Assembly: GCA_964016985.1 (NCBI GenBank)
Contig: OZ024823.1
Coordinates: forward strand, 126,050,924 to 126,114,923
Source: Anodontia alba
Lineage: Eukaryota > Mollusca > Bivalvia > Lucinida > Lucinidae
Direction of reading: 5' to 3'
DNA: 64,000 nucleotides
The notes under the pieces were generated by a model. It saw only the letters and a program-made list of their open reading frames with translations. It was not told the origin of the DNA and did not search any database. Shown in pieces: positions 33,483-44,357 of the stretch; positions within the stretch are counted from its first letter, which is position 1, and every line of letters starts with the position of its first letter. The position numbers and the translations under genes were made by a program.

Positions 33483-34985
33483 TGATATGACCCAGTCTTT
33501 GCCGTGTACGAATGAATGATGCACCTGGAAACTGCACCCCTTTTGCATATATGACGGATCATCGTGTTTTTACTTCAAGTTGTGAGTTTTACAGTATGAC
33601 AGTTGCTTGTGCGAATGGTAATTACCTTTTTCGTTTGCGCTTGTGAGTGTTCAGATGACAGAGTGTCCTGATGCAAGTATAATTAATCAGTTTTCTTTGC
33701 AGCCGCCAATTCTGAGATGACGTGTCGGCCATATTTGTTTGTTTACATATTGCGCAATAGTGCATTCTGGGAACGGTTGCTACAGCGCGATGTAAACAGA
33801 TGCCGTCTGTCAGACTCTGAATTTTAGGTTGCAGAGATGGTTTTAAACTCCCTGTTATAAAGATTTGTTTATAAATGTAATGGTCACTTTTCAAAATCAT
33901 TTTCCTTTTGTTTTCCGATAATTTTGGGTAAAGTTTAATTTATTAATGCTGCATGGCGAGTGTTTTCTGGGGTCACCCATTACGAGTTCTCACTTTGGGT
34001 GATTGCGGCGTAGCTCTTGTTGGTAGGGAAGCACGTTCCCCGCATGAAAGTGTTGCGGAGGCACGCGCTCCCACAGAGTTTTATTGTGGGATTGCCATCA
34101 CGCAGGGAGACTTGTGTAATTGCGGGGTTGTGGGGTATAAAAGCGAGGGCACGAGAAATCTCGGGGACTTCACTTTTTGGCTTCAAACTCTTAGCATCAC
34201 AGGACACAAAAGGCTACTCATTTATCTTTTTTTTTTTTTCTTTTCAAAATTGTTTTAAAACCTCGAGAGTCACATTTTCTTTCTTGTTTTGAACAAGAAA
34301 GAGTTTGATTTATCCTAGGTAATTAATAATTTCGACTTTTATCATGAAAAAGAATTTTATTTCGTAAAGTTTACTTTGTACAGCCTCTTGGTTAGATTCA
34401 GGTCAAACTTATACAGCAATACCCTTGACAAAGAGGTATCATCAATTTAAGTATCAAAGAATTGTTTTTCAGAGTGATTTCTCATGCCGTTCTTTTATTT
34501 TGAAACTAAATAGTAACCTGTTGGGCCTTGTATTGTTGATGAGATGGGCGTTATATCTGGTACACGCCGGATGGGCAGTTAGTGATAATACAGGCTCCTT
34601 TCACAACAAGAACACGCTACCAATTTTGTTGTTGATTAACCATTCGCCGTTTTATGTGAACGACATAGAACTAAGAAATAACAAACACGTTTTTTTTTAT
34701 TATTATTATTTATTTTTTTTTTTATTTATTTATTTTTTTTTTTTTTTTTTCTCTCTTTATTTTTAATAGATTCGTGACTGTAGTCAGTTCTTATGTTTTC
34801 CTTTACTTCCCCCTAATTATATTTCGGTAGATAATCTAAAAGACAAACACAAAAACATACTTTTATTTGAAGTCCCTATTCATTTATTCAGTTTCACAAT
34901 ATACGTATACAGAGTTGCTAAATCATAAAATCTGGTCTCGGCTGAAACAGCCCTGGTTGCGAGGAACACTAGCTCGGCGCGTAAC
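33483..34985 (+). repeat. Gypsy 5' LTR
   Basis: It starts TGATATGACCCAGTC and ends CGGCGCGTAAC, 1503 bp. It is longer than the 3' LTR mainly by an expanded T/A-rich tract (about 34687-34750) and a few short indels. The two LTRs are otherwise nearly the same, so the insertion is fairly recent relative to the other layers. Confidence 0.9.
34136..34142 (+). promoter_or_regulatory. LTR TATA box
   Basis: TATAAAA within GGGGTATAAAAGCGAGGGC, about 650 bases into the LTR. The 3' LTR has CATAAAAG at the same place (from 42471), so one copy has mutated. Confidence 0.55.
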
Positions 34986-37129
34986 GACAGTGGTGGCACA
35001 GCGGTGCGATCTGGCTACTTCCACAGCAGGTCGTGCGATTCGAACCAAGGTACATTATTAACATTCAGCAGACCGGAGAGGGCACTGCCGATAAGGAAGA
35101 CAGCCGAAAAGCCAACAGTGACCCTGGCAACGAAGAGTCTCAGAGCACCAGGCTGCACAGCTTGTATACTGAAACGTCCGAACAAAATGAGAATTTGGCG
35201 CAAAGAAATCAAGACAATAATGAGGAACGTCGGGGCTTTTCTACCGACCAGGCGGCGGCAGAAACACTAATGCAACTACAAAGCAGGTCGGCACCTAGCT
35301 TATCTTATGGTAGTGCCGTTGTATGGAGGTCTACGGAGGATCATCTATCCCCCTCCGCCAATCAAGAGTACCCTAATCTCACTAGGTTCTCGCGCACTAG
35401 ATCTCGGGAACCTGTGATTTATGGTCCGTCAAGAAACGCTAAAGCCCTTATTGACATAGATGACATTTGAAACGCAGTCGTGTACTCAGACGCAAATGTA
35501 CAAAACACCATGACAGGCCTAAATAATGCCATTAACAGCATACAGCATCAACAAGTAAATATGCAGCGACAGCATACAGACATGCACCTTAAGCAAGAAA
35601 CTATCACAAGCGCGCTGAACAATGTAATGTTAATGCTACAGGAACTGACCAAAAGCAATCAGAACTCTACGCAAAATAATTCCGTTAGTATTGCGCAAAT
35701 AGGCACTGTCCCTTCCCAGGGCGACTACATATCTCCTGATGCGGGAAGTGCGCGGAGCAGGCCAGCCGACCTTTATAACGCCGCGGGCGCCCAAAGGTCT
35801 TCAAGACACGACGTCAATAGCTTGGGAGAGGCTACTTATCTGTGTAATGACGCAGTAAGTAACATAGCCTGCACGTCGCATTCAGCCGATCGAGAGCCCC
35901 ATACAAACGCGCCAATGTACACCGCGCCAGGTTTGCTTCAGCCCCAGCAAATGAACACTAGGTACGATACAAGACGCTACGCTCAGTTCGAGGAGGTCGA
36001 TTATCAGCGATATACAAGGAGTCTGCCTTATACAGAACCCTCCCAATACCAACCAGGAGAACGCGCCCCTGAAAGGCCAAGTTATCGAAGGAGCCAGTCA
36101 AGCTGGGAATCTAGCGACACAAAATTACCACCTTTTAACGGGAAAGAAGACTGGAAGGTGTGGATAAATCGTTTTGAGGCTGTAGCTGAAAGACGACGTT
36201 GGAACAAAGAAGCCAAACTTTACAATCTTCTACCACGATTGCAAGGCAAAGCGGGAGACTTTGTCTTCACCCAATTATCGAGACGTACGCTAGCTTGTTA
36301 TGATGACCTAATAAAAGAGCTTAACAGCAGATTTCGGGTAGTAGAAACCAAGAAAATCTATGCAGCTAGATTTAGCCAGAGAAACCAGAAACCGGGTGAA
36401 ACGGCCGAGGAGTTTGCGGCCGAGCTGAAGCGGCTATATGCAAACGCATATGAATTTCGGGACAACAGAACAAGACAAGAAGACCTCGTAAGACGGTTTT
36501 TGGATGGCTTGCGAGACGGGGATGCACGTTTTGAGATAGAGTACAATAAAGAGCCCGAGGATGTCGATGAAGCAGTATACCATGCTGTCAATTTTGTACA
36601 GACACGACACTGAAACTTTAAGGAACATTTTGCCGACAGACAGCATAAGAAATATGCTAGAAGAATGAGTTCCTGCGATGGCATCTCTGACGATGAAAGT
36701 TACTCACCAGAGGATAATGGGCAGCTAGAATATGCCTGGAGAGTGCCTGCAGGTACTGAACAGGGATGTAAAAGGAAACCGAAGAGTGCTGAACAGAGAA
36801 AAGAGCCCACCGAAATAAACTCTGCGTCTCAAACTGAGTCCACAAAAATTTTATCAGACACAAAAGGCATGATCGAAACCTTCATGGGTCAGATTGAAGA
36901 GCTAATGAAGTCCAACAGTAACACATCAAACAGACTACCACAAAAACAATCTTCTAGAAGTAAGGTAATGGTTTGCTACGGTTGCCAACAGACAGGACAT
37001 TTTTTGAGGGACTGTCCCCAAAAGGTAAAGAAGTTTCCCCTAAACACAGGAAATCAGGGTACTGTTAATAGTGAAGTGATTACTTCACAGCAGCAGGGTG
37101 GTAGGTCATTAAACCAACATTTAAACTAG
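34985..37129 (+). pseudogene. Gypsy gag with two in-frame stops
   Basis: One continuous frame from the LTR end to 37129, broken only by TGA at 35468-35470 and 36611-36613. Both can be explained as CGA to TGA changes. The first ATG in frame is at 35270; the true start is uncertain. The N-terminal half is hydrophilic and Gln/Asn-rich. The capsid-like retrotransposon gag domain (LPPFNGKEDWKVWINRFE to RRFLDGLRDGDARFEIEY) spans about 36120-36560. The nucleocapsid zinc knuckle C-x2-C-x4-H-x4-C is at 36974-37015. Pol lies in the -1 frame relative to gag. Confidence 0.85.
34991..35050 (+). other. Primer-binding site overlapping a tRNA/SINE-like sequence
   Basis: Five bases after the 5' LTR, TGGTGGCACAGCGGTGCGA (34991-35009) could pair with a tRNA 3' end, as a Ty3/Gypsy primer-binding site should. 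The same stretch reads forward as an A-box-like TGGCACAGCGG (34994-35004), followed ~30 bases later by a B-box-like GCGATTCGAACC (about 35035-35046), like the head of a tRNA-derived SINE. I cannot name the primer tRNA. Confidence 0.45.
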
Positions 37130-37254
37130 AACAGGCTATCTCTGGAGCCCACAGAGAAGCCTGTTCGCAAAACATTAGCCACAAAAGTGATAGTGTTGCG
37201 CAAGAGGATAACGTTATCAAATCGATTAAGTCAACGTGGAAATAACCCGATGGT

Positions 37255-39684
37255 GTGTATATACGTGGCTCTATCCAAGGTTATCCTCTTCTTTTTACTA
37301 CTGATACAGGGGCGTCGAAAACGATCATTTCCAAACGCATATATGAAGCCATGAAAACGGGTGACAGACCAGAACTAAGTAAATCAACAAAATTAGTAGG
37401 TGCAGATGGAACAGAGATAATTGGACAAGGAAAAGGTAGGTTTCAAATAAAGCTAGGACCAATACAACTTGATATAGATGCTATTGTAGCTGACATAGCT
37501 GATGACGGTCTATTAGGTGTGGATGTCTTACAAAATGGAGTTGGTGGTCCGACGGACCTACTGCTGAGTAAAGGAGTTTTGAGGGTACATGATCAAGAGG
37601 TACCAATTATCCAAGTAGGCATCAAGAGTAGAGTTCGCAGGGTCAAAGCGGCTGACCATTATGTTATACCAGCGCAATGTGAATCTGTGATAGATGTATA
37701 CATCGAAAGGCAAGAATGCGATGATTTCTCTTCCGAGAATGAGTACCTTATTGAGCCCTCTGAGCACTTCCAAGAAACTTATCCTTTATGCATGGCAGCT
37801 ACTTTAGTAGATATAAATAACGGATGCACGTGTAAAGTTAGAGTATTAAACCCATTTCCAACAGCCATGTCGATTAAGCAAGATGCAGTGCTAGGCCAAG
37901 CGGAACCAATAGAAGGAAAGCCAAGAGTTATAGCAAAACAGGAAAGTGACGAGGAAGATAACTTCTACAGAGCACGTCGGATAGACCTAGTACAGAAAAG
38001 TGATGTTTTGTGCTCGAATGCCACACAAGGGCCAAGAGAGAAGTTCACAGATGAAGTACTAAAAAGTTTGCCAGACCACCTGATAAATTTAAGTGAGAGA
38101 GCTACGAAAGACTTGCAGTGTCATGAGAAGCAAAGAGTGATCGGTCTAATAAACAAGTTTCATGATGTCTTCTCTAAAGAAGAATGGAATCTTGGTCTTA
38201 CTCATCTGACAGAACATGCAATTAGCACTGGTGATGCTGCTCCAATAAAACAGCCACCTAGACGTGTACTTTTGGCATATGCTGAGAAAGAGAAGAAAGC
38301 TATAGAGGAGCTGCAAGCTAAAGGCGTCATAAGAGAAAGCGTATCCCCGTGGGCGAGTCCAATCGTACTTGTCTCCAAGAAGGATGGAGGGGTTAGACCA
38401 TGCGTAAATTATAGAAAAGTGAATGAGCTGGTCAAACCTGACGGCTTTCCCTTGCCCAGGATTCAAGACTGTTTAGATGCGGTAGCAGGATCACGGCTAT
38501 TTAGTACTTTTGATCTCACAAGTGGGTATTTCCAGATAACACTGAAGGAAGAGGACATACCGAAGAGCGCATTTTGAGATGACTCGAATGCCATTTGGCC
38601 TGAGCAACTCGGCAAGCACTTTTCAGCGCACGATGAAACTGGCGCTGCAGGGTCTCCAATGGATTACCTGCTTATATACATTGACGATATTATAGTTTTC
38701 GGTAAGAGCTTTGACGAGCATTTGCAGAGAATAGAACAGGTCCTCGAAAGAATCCTAGCAGCTGGACTTAAACTTAAGCCCGAAAAATGCAATATGTTAC
38801 AAAGGGACGTAATTTTCTTGGGTCACGTGGTTTCAGGAGAAGGTGTGAGTCCAAGTCCAGTTAACATAGCCAAAATTTTAGACTGGCCTAGGCCTAAAAC
38901 CGCAAAGCAGGTAAAACAGTTCGTTGCCATGGGATCGTACTACAGACGTTATGTAAAGGATTTTGCTAGTAAGGTCAGACCAATGGTAGAGCTAACCAAA
39001 AAAAGGTAAGCGTTTCCTGTGGAGCGAAGCATGCGAGAGGTCTTTTGAACAATGGAAAAGGGCCTTAGTAAGCTCCGACATCATGGGTTATCCACTGAAT
39101 GATGCAGGGGATTTCATCCTAGATGTAGACGCATCGGATGTGGGAATAGGAGGTATTCTGCACCAGATGCAAGAGGGCAGAGAGCGAGTCATAGCCAATG
39201 CCAGCAGGGCTTTAAACAAAGCTGAGACAAACTATTGTATTACAGAAAAAGAACTTGTGGCCGTACGTTTTTCATAGTGTATTTCAGACAATTCTTACTA
39301 GGCAGAAGATTGGTGGTGAGAACAGACCACCAGGCTTTAATTTGGCTTTTCAAATTAAAGGAACCCAGAGGGAAGATAGCTAGATGGATCGAAATTCTCA
39401 GCCAATACGACTTTGCAATTGAATACAGAGCGGGAAGGAAGCAAGCCCATTGCGATGCACTGTCCAGGTGTGAAAATCCAAGAGATTGCGAATGCCAGGA
39501 GCAGGACACAAGTGAGTCATTAAAATGTGGACCTTGCCGGAAGTGCATTAAAAGAGCCCAAGATATGTTACATGAAAGTTGGTATAAAGAAGTGGCAGCA
39601 TTGGAGCTGGAACAAAAAGAAGCGACCACTCAGGGCGACGTACCTCTTGCTGGAGTAGCCAGAGGAATATGCCAAGAAGCTTAA
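37255..39684 (+). pseudogene. Gypsy pol: protease, reverse transcriptase, RNase H (four frame errors)
   Basis: The aspartic protease site DTGA is at 37303-37314. The RT follows with SPWASPIVLVSKKDGG, motif A FSTFDLTSGYFQ (Asp at 38512-38514) and motif C YIDD (38677-38688). RNase H starts with LDVDASDVGIGG near 39120. Frame errors lie at about 38575 (a few residues lost after SAF), 38671 (one base lost), 39003-39009 (one extra A in an A run) and 39269 (one T lost). They alternate, so frame 1 is restored twice. A stop at 39682-39684 ends the segment in the linker before the integrase. No ATG start is evident; expression through a gag-pol shift is expected for the family. Confidence 0.85.
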
Positions 39685-40095
39685 CCAGAGTCTGGTCCAT
39701 CACAGGAAAACGGTTTTGTTCCCTGGACCGGTGGACACTCAGTTAGTAATCTGAAACAATTACAGAGAGAGGATCCGGATATCGGACCTATATTAGCAGC
39801 TCAACTCGCGGGTACAAAGCCAAGCAGCAGGGATATGGTTTCTAGCAGCCCAGCCAGCAGACACTACTGGGTCCTTTGGGATTTGATCTTCCTGGAACAT
39901 GGTCTTTTGTATAAGAGATTTCTGAAGAAAGATGGCTCAGGCGAACATCGTCAATTCATAGTGCCAAAATCTTTAAAGAATGAGGTTTTGTTTCAGATGC
40001 ACGACTCAGTCGTTTCAGGACATCTAGGTTGTAAAAAAAAAACAAAGGACAAAACCCTTCAAAGATTCTATTGGTACGGGCTGAAAGAAGAGTAA
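39685..40095 (+). pseudogene. Gypsy integrase zinc-binding domain only
   Basis: The H-H part of the HHCC finger is visible in QMHDSVVSGHLG near 39996-40031, followed by KTLQRFYWYGLKEE and a stop. The cysteine pair and the whole D,D-35-E catalytic core are absent: the sequence passes directly into an unrelated acidic tail at about 40095. The core was probably removed by deletion, so this copy could not encode its own integration. Confidence 0.8.
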
Positions 40096-40603
40096 GGACC
40101 CATTTGTTTTGGATCAACCCATTCATGCAATACCATGCAATTCAACAGATGATGATCTCCAAGAACCAGTAGAACAAAACTATTTTCCACAGCATTTTCT
40201 GAATCAAGAAGAAGTAAAGGTTACGGAAGAGGACAATTCTAATATGGAAAGCTTGAATTTATACTGCGGTAGTGGAAATTATAGTGTGAGTACGGAGGGT
40301 AACATAGTATCAAAGGAGAGTGACCCATGTGTTAGAAGTTATAATGCAAGTACGGTGGACAACGTAGTATTGAAGGAGACTGACCCATGTATCAGAAATT
40401 ATAATGCGAGTACAAAGGATAAGGTAGTAATGAAGGAGATTGACCCATGTGTTGGTAGTTATAATATAAGTACAAAGCAGAATGATGTATTAGAGGAGAG
40501 TGACCAAAGTGTAGAAAATGATATAGTGAGTGACAGCAGGAGGGTGCATATGTTTGGAAACCAGGAAGGAGAGGAAAACAAATACATCTTCAACTGGCAA
40601 TAA
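40096..40603 (+). pseudogene. Gypsy 3' acidic tail with 20-residue repeats
   Basis: An open frame without ATG (it starts KDPFVLDQP) encodes an acidic tail. Between about 40283 and 40520, four 60-bp tandem units each encode a 20-residue repeat around (S/T)DPC(V/I) and YN(A/I)ST. No envelope features (signal peptide, fusion peptide, transmembrane segment) are seen. It could be the end of pol or a separate accessory frame. Confidence 0.5.
40283..40520 (+). repeat. 60-bp coding tandem repeat
   Basis: Four units with GAGAGTGACCCATGTGTTAG, AGTTATAATGCAAGTAC and GTAGTATTGAAGGAG steps. The period is a multiple of three and the frame is kept through all units. Confidence 0.8.
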
Positions 40604-40620
40604 CTGGTCCATTATGTTTT

Positions 40621-40624
<4 letters not shown>

Positions 40625-40677
<53 letters not shown>
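40625..40677. repeat. (GA)n microsatellite
   Basis: About 26 AG units just downstream of the Gypsy acidic tail. Confidence 0.95.
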
Positions 40678-40679
<2 letters not shown>

Positions 40680-40680
<1 letters not shown>

Positions 40681-41821
40681 CACAATACTTGCTGTTAAGT
40701 GCATGGAGGTCGAGAGTTTTTTTTTGTTTTTTGTTTTTTGTTTTGTTTTTTGTTTTTTTTTCAATATTTGCAGTACTGATGTTTTCAGTCAGTAATTTTA
40801 ATTTTGATATGAGAAGGTATGGACTCGTATGTGTAAATATGGTGAATTCAGCTTATTTAGTATTTCAGCGGTGTTTGATGATTTGAAACCCCATGACGTG
40901 CCTGAAAGGTCTGTTTTGGAGATCCAAATTTTCATCACTCACCCGAGAGCTATTAGTGTTAGTTATTATTATGGTTGTTGGGTTGCACTCAATCGATTTT
41001 GTCGAGTCCAATTAAGTAAAAAAAAATCACTAATATTTGCTATGTATATGTAATATTGCTGTTTATGTAGTACCTGACAGCAGATGCGGTGCCTTTTTCC
41101 TTCACTCAGATTTTGTGGTGTTGACCGGGTTTGGGATTCAGTACTTTCATTTAATGTCACCAACTAGACATACAGTGGTCCTGAGTAGTTTGACTTGTGC
41201 GGGCGACCAGTGTATGGGTGGCTGGTGCTGGTAGGACATTGAGTTCGTCACCTTTTGATACTTACGAATCTGTGTGGTGTAGATTCCATGTCAGTTTGGC
41301 AGTTTCTGCGTGCGACATAATAGTTTGTTGTACCGGGTAATGTCATATGTGTTTGGGCATTAAATTTTTATATATATTATTAATTGTGGTGTCAGAAGAG
41401 ATTTTAGATGTTAAAGGTTATTCAGTAGTTATAGTTTTTTTACTTGTCGATGTTACATTGACACCTGTCCATAAGCCACTTCATGGTCAAATAACGTTTT
41501 ATTGATAGGATGTGCCGGGTAATTGTTAGCAGGAGGCATTAAGAGGAGTGAATATTGCGGGGATGAGTTTCTATGGTGGTTTAGCTCATTTTGGTCAGTT
41601 TAGTTATGCACATTTGATGTCAATTTGTTAATGTAGTTCTAGTTGTTCAGTTATGGATACTACGCATATATAATTCTGGTGCCGTTACCAGGATTGAAGT
41701 GGTCCATAGTTATTTGGTGTGGTCCCCATGTGCATCATTTCTTGTACCTTGCAGCTGTACTTTCCTTGGTTGAGTCAGATGGCCTATCTGTAGGGTCGTT
41801 AGTCGGAGCTTAAAAGACCTT
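40680..41821 (+). other. Gypsy 3' untranslated region
   Basis: T-rich, with no open frame above 75 codons showing protein-like features. No env gene is recognised. Confidence 0.55.
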
Positions 41822-41833
41822 GGAGGGGGATTG
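41822..41833 (+). other. Polypurine tract
   Basis: GGAGGGGGA directly precedes the 3' LTR (separated by TTG), the expected plus-strand primer site. Confidence 0.7.
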
Positions 41834-43269
41834 TGATATGACCCAGTCTTTGCCGTGTACGAATGAATGATGCACCTGGAAACTGCACCTCTTTTGCATA
41901 TATGACGGACCATCGTTTTTTTACTTCAAGTTGTGAGTTTTACAGTATGACAGTTGCTTGTGCGAATGGTAATTACCTTTTTCTTTTGCGCTTGTGAGTG
42001 TTCAGATGACAGAGTGTCCTGATGCAAGTGTAATTAATCAGTTTTCTTTGCAGCCGCCAATTCTGAGATGACGTGTCGGCCATATTTGTTTGTTTACATA
42101 TTGCGCAATAGTGCATTCTGGGAACGGTTGCTACAGCGCGATGTAAACAGATGCCATCTGTCCGACTCCGAATTTTAGGTTGCACCCTGTTAAAAAAAAA
42201 TTGTTTATAAATGTAATGGTCACTTTTCAAAATCATTTTCCTTTTGTTTTCCGATAATTTTGGGTAAAGTTTAATTTATTAATGCTGCATGGCGAGTGTT
42301 TTCTGGGGTCACCCATTACGAGTTCTCACTTTGGTGATGGCGGCGTAACTCTTGTTGGTAGGGAAGCACGTTCCCCGCATGAAAGTGTAGCGGAGGCACG
42401 CGCTCCCACAGAGTTTTATTGTGGGATTGGCATCACGCAGGGAGACTTGTGTGATTGCGGGTTTTTGGGGCATAAAAGCGAGGGCACGAGAAATCTCGGG
42501 GACTTCACTTTTTGGCTTCAAACTGTTAGCATCACAGGACACAAAAGGCTACTTATTTATCTTTTTTTTTTCTTTTCAAAATTGTTTTAAAACTTCGAGA
42601 GTCACATTTTCTATCTTGTTTGAACAAGAAAGAGTTTGATTTATCCTAGGTAATTAATAATTTCGACTTTTATCATGAAAAAGAATTTTATTTCGTAAAG
42701 TTTACTTTGTACAGCCTCTTGGTTAGGTTCAGGTCAAACTTATACAGCAATACCCTTGACAAAGAGGTATCATCAATTTAAGTATCAAAGAATTGTTTTT
42801 CAGAGTGATTTCTCATGCCGTTATTTTATTTTGAAACTAAATAGTAACCTGTAGGGCCTTGTATTGTTGATGAGATGGGCGTTATATCTGGTACACGCCG
42901 GATGGGCAGTTAGTGATAATACAGGCTCCTTTCGCAAGAAGAACACGCTACCAATTTTGTTGTTGATTAACCATTCGCCGTTTTATGTGAACGACATAGA
43001 ACTAAGAAATAACAAACACGTTTTTTTCTCTCTCTCTCTCTTTATTTTTAATAGATTCGTGACTGCAGTCAGTTCTTGTGTCTTCCTTTACTTCCCCCTA
43101 ATTATATTTCGGTAGATAATCTAAAAGACAAACACAAAAACACACTTTTATTTGAAGTCCCTTTTCATTTATTCAGTTTCACAATATACGTATACAGAGT
43201 TGCTAAGTCATAAAATCTGGTCTCGGCTGAAACAGCCCTGGTTGCGAGGGACGCTATCTCGCGCGTAAC
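41834..43269 (+). repeat. Gypsy 3' LTR
   Basis: 1436 bp, starting TGATATGACCCAGTC and ending GCGCGTAAC, followed by the AATAT duplication. It has a 4-residue CT microsatellite stretch (43028-43041) where the 5' LTR has a longer T/A tract. Confidence 0.9.
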
Positions 43270-43274
43270 AATAT

Positions 43275-44063
43275 ATTCACCAATCTTGTGTTATGATCTC
43301 GACCGACAATACAACAATGGTGTCATATATCAACAAACAAGGACGAACACATTCTCCCAACCTATGCGTAGAGGTATGTAAAGTCCTCCATTTGTGCCTG
43401 GAATACGATCAGAGTTCGTCATATCCCAGTGAAATTCAACATATTGGCAGACCGTCTTTCGAGATTGGACAGGCCTCTCAAAATAGAGTGGGCTTTGGGT
43501 CAAATCGGTACCGAACTCAGTCTTCAAAATGCTCAATTACCCTAATGTGGATTTGCTTGCGACACGTTTCAGTTACAAACTCCCATTGTATGTATCTCCA
43601 GTCCCGGACAATCATGCCTTAGCGACGGACGCATTGTCAATGGACTGGAATTATCTTCATGCATATGCATTCCCACTGACAGTTCTGATACCATCTGTAC
43701 TAGCCAAGATTCGACAATCTCAGTGCAGAATAGTTCTTATTGCTCCTCTTTGGCCCCAACGTCCGTGGTTTTCAGAGGGGTTACAACTATGAGTATTGGT
43801 TCCAATTCGTCTTCCGCTCTTACCAAAACTGCTAACACAAGCAAAAGGGAAGTCTCAACATCCAACTCTTCCATTACTCGCTTGGGGGTTATCAAACAAT
43901 CAGTTAGAGAAAACGTTTTCGCAAAGCGTTGCAGACTTTGTATAAAAATCAAGACGAAATTACTCAGAAAGTCTATTATGCTAAATGGGTCGTATACTCC
44001 AATTGGTGTCATAGGAAGACGGTTAATCCGGTCTCGGCCCCTCTTACAGTGATAGCCGACTTC
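43275..44063 (+). pseudogene. DIRS RNase H end and start of recombinase
   Basis: The DIRS frame resumes after the Gypsy element with STDNTTMVSYINKQG, an RNase H segment, near 43302-43346. In the next frame comes NILADRLSR near 43438-43464. From 43529 a frame with LPNVDLLATRFSYKLPLY and VPDNHALATDALSMDW belongs to the DIRS RH/linker region. The stretch after 43790 (SLLLPKLLT-type sequence, then QLEKTFSQSVADF) starts the recombinase. Frames change at least twice. Confidence 0.7.
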
Positions 44064-44357
44064 TAAGTTCTAAGGCGGTGGTCCCGGTGTTGGTCTTACT
44101 CTTTGTTGCTTTGTGGTTTATTCTACGAGGCGATTTGTTGTATGTCTTTCCGTGTGTCATTTTGTTCTTGTGTTTTTCAGTCCTTTTAGTATTGCGATTA
44201 CTTTACCTGGGGAAGAGAGAGCTAATCTTAGTGCTTTTCGTACATTTGTCCGGTTTGTGCTTGTTTACATTTGTCGGTTTCTTCTTCCTCTCGGGGTCTG
44301 GGAAGGGCTGCGGTTTGTGATTGTGGCACTCTCTGGACTTTTCTTTTACCTTTTTTC
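44064..44357 (+). mobile_element. DR350 copy inside the DIRS recombinase
   Basis: It runs from GTTCTAAGGCGGTGGTCCC to CTTTTACCTTTTTT. Recombinase coding resumes right after it. Like the copy at 29015 it lacks the repeat's 5' part and keeps the common 3' end. Confidence 0.75.

Larger units (their letters stand above)
33483..43269 (+). mobile_element. Ty3/Gypsy LTR retrotransposon, inactive
   Basis: A 9.8-kb element with two LTRs (33483-34985, 41834-43269), a gag frame with a zinc knuckle, then protease, reverse transcriptase, RNase H and the integrase zinc-binding domain, in the Ty3/Gypsy order. AATAT at 33478-33482 and 43270-43274 is the 5-bp target duplication. (Reading the LTR end as ..TAACA would give 4-bp ATAT instead.) It sits in the DIRS RNase H region; removing it with one duplication copy keeps the DIRS frame. 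Gag stops, pol frame errors and the lost integrase core make it non-autonomous. Confidence 0.9.

Noticed and set aside
40680..41821. Envelope gene downstream of the Gypsy pol
   Set aside because: No frame of adequate length, and no signal peptide, fusion or transmembrane segment.
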